Of a DNA stretch of 56,578 nt, positions 1 through 8,021 are shown piece after piece. The stretch lies in NCBI GenBank assembly GCA_026398435.1, contig JAPLSW010000054.1, forward strand, positions 1 through 56,578, read 5' to 3'. The notes beneath the pieces were generated by a model. The model worked only from the letters and a program-made list of their open reading frames with translations. It had not been told where the DNA came from and did no database searches. The stretch comes from Chlamydiota bacterium (lineage in GTDB: Bacteria; Chlamydiota; Chlamydiia; Chlamydiales; Rhabdochlamydiaceae). Numbering within the stretch: the stretch's first letter is position 1; every line of letters begins with the position of its first letter. A program made the translations under genes and the position numbers.

Positions 1-126
1 GTAAAAAGCGATCCTGGATTGAAAAAGTTAGGGTTTGCCAAAGCTAGACGTCGGGCGATGTGGGGAATGGATGATGTACTTATAAAGAAGGTGATCGATA
101 GCTTATTCGGTGTCAAATCTTTTTAA
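1..126 (+). CDS. 3' end of an unidentified protein gene (partial)
   Basis: The first frame is open from base 1 to a TAA at 124-126 and gives the last 41 residues of a protein whose start lies outside the window. The visible tail is basic (an ARRRAMWG stretch) and ends in a hydrophobic FGVKSF. I do not recognise the family from this much. It is called coding because it runs to the window edge and the next 150 bases hold no gene. Confidence 0.45.
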   Translation, partial: VKSDPGLKKLGFAKARRRAMWGMDDVLIKKVIDSLFGVKSF

Positions 127-277
127 TGAAAAGGCCGTGGGATCCTCTTGCGCCTTGTCATTAAAAAGAAAAAATTTTAATATTGCTCCAAATACTATGA
201 TCTCTGTTTTTTTAATACCATTGCTTTTTTAGTCCTTCCAAGTTTTTTCTGAAAAAAGCCTAAATTGACTATCCTTT

Positions 278-598
278 TTGAAAAAAAGGAAGGTCAGAAC
301 GAAAGAGCTTTACTACTATCTAATTGGATTAATCGAGCCATGGACTGTCGATGAGTTCCAATTTAAACTTAAAATCAGTATTTGCAAAACATCCAAAAAT
401 ATTTCATTATTTTTACTCTATGTGGATTTTATGACTTATTTTGAAGAAAGATATGACAAAAAAAAACGAAAAAGCCTTATCGAAAATATAGCTTTTGATA
501 AACTTGACATCACACAATACATCAATTGCCTCCATCCTAGGCCTTATTCAAACCGTAAAGAATTCATGGATCGTTTTATTGAGGCTATTTTAGAATAA
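278..598 (+). CDS. hypothetical protein, 106 aa
   Basis: A short protein of unknown function, rich in aromatic, Ile and Lys residues, without a signal peptide or a motif I recognise. The only in-frame start is a TTG at 278, because a stop codon sits four codons earlier (266-268), and no clear ribosome binding site precedes it, so the start is doubtful. Its stop codon overlaps the ATG of the following fucosyltransferase-like gene by one base (TAATG), which suggests translational coupling and is the main reason to think it is real. It may be specific to this accessory cluster. Confidence 0.45.
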   Translation: MKKRKVRTKELYYYLIGLIEPWTVDEFQFKLKISICKTSKNISLFLLYVDFMTYFEERYDKKKRKSLIENIAFDKLDITQYINCLHPRPYSNRKEFMDRFIEAILE

Positions 599-1494
599 TG
601 ATAAGGCCCTGGTATATTTCCTTTTTTCTATTATTCATCCATTGCCTAGAGGCAAAACCTTTTATTGAGGCTTCATCAAGAGGACAGCTAGGCAATCAGA
701 TGTTCATTGTTGCTTCCATCTATGCCTTTGCTTGGGATAACAATGTCGATGTTTATGTGCCAGAACTAACATATAAATATGACAGCACAGACCCGAGCAT
801 GATACAGAAAAATCTTGAGCATATCTTTTCTAGATGCAATATTTCCAAGCCACCAAGCTCTGCTAAGTTTGTATGGAATCAACCGAATTTTGCATATCAT
901 AAAATTCCATTTCATCCAGATATGAGGATCGAAGGGTATTTTCAGTCGGAAACTTATTTTGCCCATCAGCGAAATCGGGTCCTAGAACTCTTCGCTCCTC
1001 TTGATGAAGATTGGAATTATATAAAGACAAAATACAAGTGGCTCTTAGACCACCCTTCAACAGTCTCTGTGCACCTTCGTAAATATTGGGATGAACCCAA
1101 TGGCAATATCCACATTCAGTACGGCAAAGACTACCTACGAAAAGCGATGCAAAAATTTCCTAAGAATGCACGTTTTATTATTTTTTCTAACGATCACGTT
1201 TTTGCTAAAGAAAATATCCCGGAAGAAGTGTTAGATCGAGTGGTACACATTGAAAATGAACACCATTATATAGAGCTTTTTCTGCAGAGCGCATGCAAGG
1301 ACAATATTATTACAAACTCTTCCTTTGGGTGGTGGGGAGCTTGGCTTAATCGTAATCCCAAAAAAATTGTTGTAGCTCCGTCTCAATGGACTAATTCAAA
1401 GGCAGGCATAGATACCTCCGATCTTATCCCAAAAGACTGGATACAGATTGAGGCAAAGTGGGGACCATTAAAAGTCCCTTCGAGTTATCAGTAA
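598..1494 (+). CDS. exported GT11 (alpha-1,2-fucosyltransferase-like) glycosyltransferase
   Basis: Likely transfers fucose or a related sugar from a nucleotide sugar (family GT11). The protein has an N-terminal signal peptide (about residues 1-19, ending in CLEA). It then shows the GT11 opening motif GQLGNQMF (29-36), a VHLRKY segment in the place of the family's HxRxGD nucleotide-binding motif, and the hallmark SFGWWGAWL near residue 242. The 298-aa length is normal for the family. The odd feature is the signal peptide: GT11 enzymes normally act in the cytosol. It follows a small ORF by a one-base overlap and precedes two more signal-peptide proteins with glycosylation or methyltransfer domains. 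The substrate cannot be predicted; an exported role is inferred. Confidence 0.82.
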   Translation: MIRPWYISFFLLFIHCLEAKPFIEASSRGQLGNQMFIVASIYAFAWDNNVDVYVPELTYKYDSTDPSMIQKNLEHIFSRCNISKPPSSAKFVWNQPNFAYHKIPFHPDMRIEGYFQSETYFAHQRNRVLELFAPLDEDWNYIKTKYKWLLDHPSTVSVHLRKYWDEPNGNIHIQYGKDYLRKAMQKFPKNARFIIFSNDHVFAKENIPEEVLDRVVHIENEHHYIELFLQSACKDNIITNSSFGWWGAWLNRNPKKIVVAPSQWTNSKAGIDTSDLIPKDWIQIEAKWGPLKVPSSYQ

Positions 1495-1594
1495 GGTTTT
1501 AATAAAGCTTACGGCAAAGACCTGAATTGAATTGCCCAATAAATCAAGCCAAGCTAAGTTCTAGTCTGTAAAAAAACTTTTTTTGGAGATGTAT

Positions 1595-2371
1595 ATGAAA
1601 ACCTTATTTATTTTAGCCACGCTATCATCTTTGCTTGGTTTTGCAGAACCACCACGCGAGATTCCCCGGGATCTTTATAATGATTATACCCTCAATGGAA
1701 AAATCACTGTTTCTTCTATGTACTTCAATAATTCTTATCCGCCCACAGAAGCAATAATCTATACAAAAAAAGAAATCGATCTCAATATTTCACAAATATT
1801 ACAGAAAAAAACTTTCTATTATGGCTCTACAGATAGATACCTCTATGAAGCTTTAGATAAATATTCTAATTTTATAAAAGGAAAGGTCGTAGGAATTATA
1901 GGATCTGCCACTCCATTGTATGAGTCTATAATTCTCTGCTGGGGAGGTAAACCTGTATCTGTTGATTATAATAAGATCGTCTCTGAGCATCCTAATATTA
2001 CTACGATGACGGTAGAAGAATATGAAAAAAATCCCATTGTATTTGATACATTGCTATCGATTTCAAGTTTAGAACATGACGGACTTGGACGTTATGGGGA
2101 TCCTTTGAATCCTACTGCGGATATTCAAACTATGAAAAAATTAAAAAGCATGGTTAAGAAAGAGGGGATTTTGATTTTTGCAGTACCTATAGGAGTAGAT
2201 CATATCTTTTGGAATGCTCACAGAGTATATGGAAAATTAAGATTGCCCCTTCTTTTAGAGGAATGGAATACCATCGACACGTTTGGATATTCGAATAATG
2301 ACCTAAATAATGCATCTTCTGGTGGATGGCATCAACCGATTTTTATTTTAACTCCAAAGCAGAAGATATAG
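1595..2371 (+). CDS. DUF268 family protein with signal peptide (methyltransferase-like)
   Basis: A 258-aa protein of the DUF268 family, known from nematodes, plants and some bacteria and often found with sugar-modifying genes; the fold resembles SAM methyltransferases but no activity is established. Visible features are a signal peptide (MKTLFILATLSSLLGFA), a GKVVGIIGSATPLYE segment near residue 100 like a nucleotide-binding loop, and SSLEHDGLGRYGDP (about 155-168), the most characteristic family stretch. I chose ATG 1595 because GGAG lies at 1585-1588, six bases upstream, and the signal peptide starts there; a TTG at 1583 is also possible. A strong terminator follows at 2464. Confidence 0.75.
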   Translation: MKTLFILATLSSLLGFAEPPREIPRDLYNDYTLNGKITVSSMYFNNSYPPTEAIIYTKKEIDLNISQILQKKTFYYGSTDRYLYEALDKYSNFIKGKVVGIIGSATPLYESIILCWGGKPVSVDYNKIVSEHPNITTMTVEEYEKNPIVFDTLLSISSLEHDGLGRYGDPLNPTADIQTMKKLKSMVKKEGILIFAVPIGVDHIFWNAHRVYGKLRLPLLLEEWNTIDTFGYSNNDLNNASSGGWHQPIFILTPKQKI

Positions 2372-2463
2372 CTGCAAATTTAGAAATACGGGCCATAAAT
2401 TTTTCCTAAAGATTTGCAGTACCTGTCATGTCTTAACAGATCTATATTATCAGTCGATTCTTT

Positions 2464-2490
2464 AAAAAGCAGCTCTCTAGCTGCTTTTTT
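2464..2490 (+). terminator. rho-independent terminator after the DUF268 gene
   Basis: An 11-bp perfect stem (AAAAAGCAGCT, 2464-2474, with AGCTGCTTTTT, 2479-2489) closes on a CTCT loop and ends in a run of T. It separates the DUF268 gene from the GT25 fusion gene. Confidence 0.85.
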
Positions 2491-2589
2491 CATTAGCAGT
2501 AGCAGTTAGTTAATATTATTTTTACTTGACATTAGTAGGGGATGCCGGGTTATACCTATCCAAAAAAATTAACCTCTTTTAGGATGTCT

Positions 2590-4581
2590 ATGAAGCTCAT
2601 TTATTCCTGTTTACTATTATTCGCATCTTGTTTTTGTCATGCTGAATTTACAAATTTTTTGAAGAAAGATACTGCAAATAAAATCGAAAAGAGCTCAATC
2701 GAAAATATCGATTTTATCTATTTAATTAACCTCGACCAAAGACCCGAGAAGCTAACAAAAGTCTTAGAACGGCTAATGCCCTATAAAATTCAGCCTCATC
2801 GATTTTCAGCTGTTTTTGGGGCCGGACTATCAGTAGAAACGATCAATAACATTGGGCTGAATTTTACACATGGAATGTCTGAGGGGGAACTGGCGGTCAG
2901 TTTCTCTTCCGACGGCCCAGAGGGCAGTCGAGCTCCTAGCTTTAACCTTTTAAATAAGGATAGCTATGGAAAGACAGTTTTTTTCCGAACGATGACAGCT
3001 GGTGCCATCGGCTGCGCTATGAGCCATCTTTCTGTTCTACAAGATGCCTATGATGCAGGATATCAAACGGTCTGGGTCCTCGAAGATGATATTGTGGTTA
3101 AGCAAGATCCTCATACACTTTCTCGATTGATAAAAAAATTAGATGATCTTGTTGGCAAGGAGGGATGGGATGTTCTCTATACAGATACAGATGCTTCTGA
3201 TGCTTTCACTACTTCCGTGTACAATAAAGAACAAGACTTTGAAAAGGATTTAGTATTTAAACATTGGTTCTTTAATCGCCCAGATATGACTCCCGCTGAT
3301 CACTCATCTTTGGCTAAAAGAACTGTGATCAGCGAGGATTTTGTAAAGATTGGCAGCAGGATGCGTACCCATTCTATGATCATTCGTAGATCGGGTATGA
3401 AAAAAATATTGGATTTTGAAAAAGAGCGTCATATCTTTATTCCGTATGATCATGAAATTGCGCTCGTTCCAGATATTCGGATGTATAACTTACGATACGA
3501 CGTGGTAACCAATGACACACTGTCTGAATCAGATACGCATATAGGTGGTAATTCTCTATCTGGGCCTACTGCAACAGATCTCTTCCCTGTGCTGTATCAA
3601 TTAGGCCTTACTCACATGAAGGAAAACTATTCTGACTCTGCGTTAGATGCATTTTTCAAGTCATATTCTCTTCGCCCAACACGTGCTGAGCCACTTTTTC
3701 AGTGTGCAAAAATTTATCGAGAAAAAGGGAATGTCTTACTTGGATACCTTCTTACCAAACATGCCTTATCTCTTAGCCGTCCAACAAATGAACTCTTCAT
3801 TGACAGTGCTGTATATGACTACGCTCTGCTCGTTGAATATGCCAATTGTTCTCTTGGTTTGGGTAAATTTGCCGAAGGGTTTGATGCCTGTGCTAAATTG
3901 CTTTCCAACCCAGCTCTACCATCAGAATATAGACCTAAGGTTCAGGCAAACTATGAAGTCGCACGTAATCGCCTTGGAAATAGCGGACCTAATCTCACCT
4001 CGAAGGATATGAGTCCTGATTCCCAAATCCATGAGCATGGGTATTGGATCGGTGCAAATATTATGCATGAACATAAATTCGATCCATTACTCGCTAAAGC
4101 TCTTGTAAATTTCTTTAACAAGGAAAATGTAAAAACCGTTGCGGATTTTGGATGTGGAGTCGGCGATTATGTTAAAACGCTACGTCAACAAGAAATTCAA
4201 TGTGATGGATATGACGGAAATCCTGAGAGCCCGAAAATTTCAGGGGGAATTGTTAAAGTGTTAGATCTAAGTCAATCGTTTAGTTTAGAGAAACGCTTTG
4301 ATTGGGTTTTATGTTTAGAAGTTGGAGAACATTTACCTAAAAAATATGAGACAACATTAATTGAGAATTTGCATAAACACAATGCAAAAGGGATCATTTT
4401 GAGCTGGGCTGTTAAAGGCCAGGGTGGATATGGTCATTTTAATGAGCAGAGCAATGACTATGTTAAGGATATGATGTCTCGGTACGGCTATGAGAATGAT
4501 ATAGAAGCGGAAACGATCCTACGTCATAGCTCATCGCTACCTTGGTTCAAAAATACTATCATGGTTTTTCGAAAAAAATAA
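2590..4581 (+). CDS. exported GT25 glycosyltransferase fused to a SAM methyltransferase
   Basis: A 663-aa multidomain protein. After a signal peptide (MKLIYSCLLLFASCFCHA) comes a GT25-type domain (about 35-310), the family of LPS and collagen galactosyltransferases. It shows YLINLDQRPEKL, a GAIGCAMSHLSVLQDA segment and the VLEDDIVV acidic motif that binds metal and nucleotide sugar. A helical, TPR-like middle (about 330-450) follows. The C-terminal third (about 490-663) is a class I methyltransferase with VADFGCGVGDYV as SAM-binding motif I and FDWVLCLEVGEHLP as motif IV. ATG 2590 is chosen because AGG lies six bases upstream and the signal peptide begins there; ATG 2542 is in frame but would place 16 extra residues before it. 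Export of such an enzyme is unusual and may mean delivery to the host; that is inference. Confidence 0.82.
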   Translation: MKLIYSCLLLFASCFCHAEFTNFLKKDTANKIEKSSIENIDFIYLINLDQRPEKLTKVLERLMPYKIQPHRFSAVFGAGLSVETINNIGLNFTHGMSEGELAVSFSSDGPEGSRAPSFNLLNKDSYGKTVFFRTMTAGAIGCAMSHLSVLQDAYDAGYQTVWVLEDDIVVKQDPHTLSRLIKKLDDLVGKEGWDVLYTDTDASDAFTTSVYNKEQDFEKDLVFKHWFFNRPDMTPADHSSLAKRTVISEDFVKIGSRMRTHSMIIRRSGMKKILDFEKERHIFIPYDHEIALVPDIRMYNLRYDVVTNDTLSESDTHIGGNSLSGPTATDLFPVLYQLGLTHMKENYSDSALDAFFKSYSLRPTRAEPLFQCAKIYREKGNVLLGYLLTKHALSLSRPTNELFIDSAVYDYALLVEYANCSLGLGKFAEGFDACAKLLSNPALPSEYRPKVQANYEVARNRLGNSGPNLTSKDMSPDSQIHEHGYWIGANIMHEHKFDPLLAKALVNFFNKENVKTVADFGCGVGDYVKTLRQQEIQCDGYDGNPESPKISGGIVKVLDLSQSFSLEKRFDWVLCLEVGEHLPKKYETTLIENLHKHNAKGIILSWAVKGQGGYGHFNEQSNDYVKDMMSRYGYENDIEAETILRHSSSLPWFKNTIMVFRKK

Positions 4582-4615
4582 GGGATCTCTAAAAAGCCTT
4601 TTACATGACCTGGAT

Positions 4616-4636
4616 CTCTCCCTATGGTAGGGAGAG
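4616..4636. terminator. 9-bp perfect hairpin downstream of the GT25 fusion gene
   Basis: CTCTCCCTA pairs with TAGGGAGAG around a TGG loop. There is no T-run after it on the plus strand, so it may stop transcription weakly or stabilise the 3' end of the upstream mRNA. Confidence 0.45.
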
Positions 4637-4768
4637 TATCTAGCTTTACAGGATGATGATTTTAGCTGATGTTTGGTATTTTAGTATGGCAACATAAGTA
4701 AACCAGCAGGTTGTCTTACTCAGAAGCAAATGGTCCTTAAACAGCAGTAAATACTGAACTGAAATAGC

Positions 4769-5512
4769 CTATACTGCTTTAATTTCCCCAGCAGAGAGAG
4801 AGATCATTTCACCTGAAGGAATGATAAGATTGAGCTTGCCATCTTCGGATATCGAGTGGCAAATCCCTTTGATGTGTCTTACTCCATCACTCCAGGACAT
4901 AAGTTGGCCTTTATAGGCTAGAAGCTCTTCGTATTCTTTTTGGAATTTAGCAAATCCTAGTTTTTCTAGAGTGTCTAAATCTTGAATGAAGCGATTGACA
5001 ATAGCTTCTAAGACTTTTTCAATTTCCCAAGAGTGGCCACTTTGCTCAGCAAGGGATGTTGCTGGCTGATCGATCATGTCTAAAAGCTCTTTGGACATGT
5101 TAACATTCACACCAAATCCGAGAACAACGCCAAAGCAGTCATCGAGAGATACGATCTCACAAAGTATGCCTGCAATCTTTTTTCCACCAATAAGAAGGTC
5201 ATTGGGCCATTTGATTTGCGCAGAAAAGCCCATTTCCCGTAAAACAGAGGAGCAGGAAAGGCTCATTATTTGGGCAAGATTTCCGAGGTAGGAAGCATTT
5301 TTTCCTGCTTGGAAATACAGCGTGGCATAGATGTTTTGTCCCTTAGGGGAGAGCCACTTCCGAAAAAAACGGCCTCTACCAGCCGTCTGCTCTTGTGCTG
5401 TAATACAGGTGATGTATTGAGGATCCAGTATCCGTGCATTACTTTTAGCCCAAGTATTGGTAGAATCTAGAGATGCAAAGTTAATGTAGTTGACCTGTTT
5501 GCTTTTAAGCAT
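4769..5512 (-). CDS. birA: biotin--[acetyl-CoA-carboxylase] ligase, catalytic-only form
   Basis: Attaches biotin to the carrier protein of acetyl-CoA carboxylase through biotinyl-AMP. The 247-aa protein starts directly with the catalytic domain (FASLDSTNTWAKSNA near residue 13) and lacks the N-terminal DNA-binding helix-turn-helix of E. coli BirA, so it is an enzyme and not a repressor. The biotin/ATP loop reads TAGRGRFFRKW (about 43-53), and IKWPNDLLIGGKKIAGILCE carries the conserved lysine. A small C-terminal SH3-like cap is present. It lies divergent from rodA, the same neighbour arrangement as in Chlamydia. Confidence 0.93.
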   Translation of the reverse strand: MLKSKQVNYINFASLDSTNTWAKSNARILDPQYITCITAQEQTAGRGRFFRKWLSPKGQNIYATLYFQAGKNASYLGNLAQIMSLSCSSVLREMGFSAQIKWPNDLLIGGKKIAGILCEIVSLDDCFGVVLGFGVNVNMSKELLDMIDQPATSLAEQSGHSWEIEKVLEAIVNRFIQDLDTLEKLGFAKFQKEYEELLAYKGQLMSWSDGVRHIKGICHSISEDGKLNLIIPSGEMISLSAGEIKAV

Positions 5513-5600
5513 GGATAACTCTGTTAAAATTGAGATGCATTTCTTAGGAACTGCTTACACTATAAAGTACAAATATTAATAATCAAATTTTTTTTAAAAT

Positions 5601-6737
5601 ATGTGGAGCCATCAATATTTAAAGCGGATCGATTTTAGAACGATTCCTATCCTACTTGGGCTCATTTGTATGAGCCTGCTTGTGATTTCTTCAACAACTG
5701 TTGAAGGATGGGAAATCGCTCTGGACGAGCCATTTTTTACTCCCTTTGTAAAAGGCCAACTAAAATGGTTCGCCATCGGATCCTTATTTTATCTTTTTTT
5801 TGCAGGGTTTGACTACCGGCAATTAAAAAAATGGTCGTGGGTTCTTTACGTTGGTATGATTATTATGCTTTTTGGCCTATTTTTTACAGCTCCTATTCAG
5901 AATGTGCAAAGGTGGTACAGGATACCTGGGGTGGGGATGATGTTTCAGCCCTCGGAATATGCCAAACTCATTGTTGTTATTACCCTTAGCCTTTTTTTGG
6001 AAAGCAAGGCTTTTGAAATCCGTCGGAATAGTGTCACCTGGCAAGCTATACTTATTGTAGTCATTCCTTTTCTTCTTATCCTAAAACAGCCGGACCTGGG
6101 AACGGCCCTTGTGCTATATCCGATAGCCCTTGTGATGTTTTATTTTGGAGGAATAAAAAAAAGAGTGATTACTATTATGTCCATCCTTGCCATGGGAGGA
6201 CTTTTCTTTGTAAGTCTTATGTTTTTAGGTGTAGTATCTCATGAAGAAATGCGCCCCTATGTAACGAAGGTCATCAAAGACTACCAATTTGAAAGGCTCA
6301 ATCCCAACACCTATCACCAGCAAGCTTCGCAGACAGCAATTGCCCTTGGTGGTATGACAGGGAGTGGGTGGCGTAAAAGTGAATTTACCGGACACCAGTG
6401 GCTACCGGCCGCTCATACAGATTCTGTATTTGCCGCCTATAGCGAAGATTTTGGACTAGTAGGAGTTTTTTTGATGCTCCTTCTTTTTTTCGGTTTAATT
6501 TATTTTAGTTTTCAGGTAACAGCGGTAGCTAAGGACCCATTTGGTAGGCTCCTCTCGGCGGGGATAACTGTATACCTTGCGATGCACATGATTGTGAATA
6601 TGGGGATGATGTGCGGGTTTTTACCCATCACCGGAGTGCCGCTAGTTTTAATTACGTATGGGGGATCGTCCGTGCTTTCCACGATGACGGCTCTTGGAAT
6701 TTTACAAAGCATCTATAGCAGAAGGTTTATGTTCTGA
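5601..6737 (+). CDS. rodA: RodA, SEDS-family peptidoglycan glycosyltransferase
   Basis: A multi-pass inner-membrane enzyme that polymerises lipid II glycan strands together with a class B penicillin-binding protein. In Chlamydiae it belongs to the reduced division/elongation machinery. The 378 residues contain about ten membrane segments and the SEDS signatures LKQPDLGTALV (with the essential aspartate), QQASQTAIALGGMTGSGW and HTDSVFAAYSEDFGLVG. The C-terminal GGSSVLSTMTALGIL is typical. Its stop overlaps the next ATG by one base (ATGA), so at least three genes form an operon. The start at 5601 has no obvious ribosome binding site. Confidence 0.95.
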   Translation: MWSHQYLKRIDFRTIPILLGLICMSLLVISSTTVEGWEIALDEPFFTPFVKGQLKWFAIGSLFYLFFAGFDYRQLKKWSWVLYVGMIIMLFGLFFTAPIQNVQRWYRIPGVGMMFQPSEYAKLIVVITLSLFLESKAFEIRRNSVTWQAILIVVIPFLLILKQPDLGTALVLYPIALVMFYFGGIKKRVITIMSILAMGGLFFVSLMFLGVVSHEEMRPYVTKVIKDYQFERLNPNTYHQQASQTAIALGGMTGSGWRKSEFTGHQWLPAAHTDSVFAAYSEDFGLVGVFLMLLLFFGLIYFSFQVTAVAKDPFGRLLSAGITVYLAMHMIVNMGMMCGFLPITGVPLVLITYGGSSVLSTMTALGILQSIYSRRFMF

Positions 6738-7210
6738 TGAGTACACATTCTTTTATTTTATCCCCCAGCCAATGGCTTGGAGAGGGGAAAATTGTTTTGA
6801 ATATGGTCGAAGAAGAGCTTTCCTTCTTTACAAGATGGAATGTATCTAATAAGGACACGGAAGGTCTCATAGAGTGCGTACAAGAGATTCAAGTAAAGGG
6901 GCTCTCAGATGTCATGATGAACCAGTTTGTCTTTACCAATATTACCCCTAATTCCTTTACAATCGAGCTCGAGAACCAGGCCCTTGGTAAAATTATCGGA
7001 ACCGGCGTTATCGATGATAAGGTGATCGGTTGGGAATTCCGCATGCCGGAGCTAGGCTTCGAAGGCTTTGAATTTTATGAAAAACAACCAGATAATAGCT
7101 ATTTAATGCATGCTGAATATTCTACAAGCGATCAGTTTAGAACGCTTATTAAAGGAAAAGTATGGCAGCCTTCTCAATCACAAAAGTCATCCCAGGAGCT
7201 AAATGAATAA
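6737..7210 (+). CDS. conserved hypothetical protein, 157 aa, in the rodA operon
   Basis: A soluble protein without a signal peptide, probably mostly beta-strand (alternating hydrophobic pattern, as in FTIELENQALGKIIGTGVI). It ends in a flexible Gln/Ser-rich tail. I do not recognise the family; its shape suggests a lipocalin-like barrel but that is only an impression. It overlaps rodA by one base and the next lipoprotein gene by eight, so the three are probably translated together and may share a cell-envelope role. Confidence 0.75.
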   Translation: MSTHSFILSPSQWLGEGKIVLNMVEEELSFFTRWNVSNKDTEGLIECVQEIQVKGLSDVMMNQFVFTNITPNSFTIELENQALGKIIGTGVIDDKVIGWEFRMPELGFEGFEFYEKQPDNSYLMHAEYSTSDQFRTLIKGKVWQPSQSQKSSQELNE

Positions 7211-7553
7211 GTGGACATGCATTCTTCTTGCCACCTTGTTAAGCGGGTGTTTTACAAGATCTTCTTATATTACTCAGGATATGTATAACGGCACGCAAAT
7301 TGGTCAGCCGATATCTACAGTTACGAGTCGTGCAGGGGAGCCTTACTCCATCCATAAGAATTCTGCCGGTGAGCAGGAGTACGAATACGTAGAGTCAATA
7401 AGCAATGGTACAGACCTTGTTTATGAAAACCATTATATTTTCATTGTCAAGGATGGAAAAATTGTGGGTAAAAGAGAATCCCAAGAACAAACCCCTCCTT
7501 ACGAAATGATTTATCAGGATGATCCTAATCATAACTACTATCCTAAAAAGTAG
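7203..7553 (+). CDS. small BamE/SmpA-like lipoprotein
   Basis: A 116-aa predicted lipoprotein: a short signal peptide with the lipobox LLSGC (cysteine at residue 16) would place it in the outer or inner membrane. The segment around GTQIGQPISTVTSRAGEPYS, followed by a YEYVE strand and a FIVKDGKIVG strand, matches the SmpA/OmlA (BamE) fold, a family of outer-membrane assembly factors. AGGAG lies five bases before the ATG. It overlaps the preceding gene by eight bases. True BamE function is not shown; other small lipoproteins share this fold. Confidence 0.75.
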   Translation: MNKWTCILLATLLSGCFTRSSYITQDMYNGTQIGQPISTVTSRAGEPYSIHKNSAGEQEYEYVESISNGTDLVYENHYIFIVKDGKIVGKRESQEQTPPYEMIYQDDPNHNYYPKK

Positions 7554-7617
7554 TGATAAGTCGCATATTGCTGTGAGTTAAGTTCTTAGAAAAAAGTATC
7601 GAAAATCTATAAAGCAA

Positions 7618-7657
7618 AAAGAGTACAAAACCCTTGAAAAAGGGCCTTGTACTCTTT
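7618..7657. terminator. bidirectional terminator between the rodA operon and rpsJ
   Basis: An outer 11-bp stem (AAAGAGTACAA, 7618-7628, with TTGTACTCTTT, 7647-7657) encloses an inner CCCTT/AAGGG hairpin. It lies between two convergent operons and can serve both strands. Confidence 0.85.
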
Positions 7658-7678
7658 AGAAATTTACTAAAACGGCCT

Positions 7679-7999
7679 TTAAGCTGCTTTAATTTTGATA
7701 TCAACGCCTGCAGCTACCGGTAGAACCTTAAGCTTGTCGATAGTGTCCGGAGTAGGGTTCAAGATGTCAAGAACACGGATATGTGTTCTTATCTCGAACT
7801 GCTCGCGTGACTTTCTATCAACGTGAGGTGAACGCAGAACTGTATAGATCTCGCGCTTTGTAGGAAGTGGTATTGGCCCTACTATGCGAGCGCCTGTACG
7901 CTTTGCTGTTTCAACAATATCAGCCGTGGAACGATCGAGAACTCTTTGATCGTATCCTTTAAGGCGGATTCTGATTCTTTGGCGGGTTTGTTTTCCCAT
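7679..7999 (-). CDS. rpsJ: 30S ribosomal protein S10
   Basis: Small-subunit protein, also the NusE transcription factor. The 106-aa sequence is clear S10: [15 protein letters not shown] at the start, [20 protein letters not shown] in the middle and HIRVLDI near the end. It is the last gene of rpsL-rpsG-fusA-rpsJ, 22 bases after fusA. Having rpsJ at the end of the str operon and not at the head of the S10 operon is the arrangement known from Chlamydia. A strong terminator follows. Confidence 0.98.
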   Translation of the reverse strand: MGKQTRQRIRIRLKGYDQRVLDRSTADIVETAKRTGARIVGPIPLPTKREIYTVLRSPHVDRKSREQFEIRTHIRVLDILNPTPDTIDKLKVLPVAAGVDIKIKAA

Positions 8000-8021
8000 A
8001 AATTACATTCCTTACAGTCCG

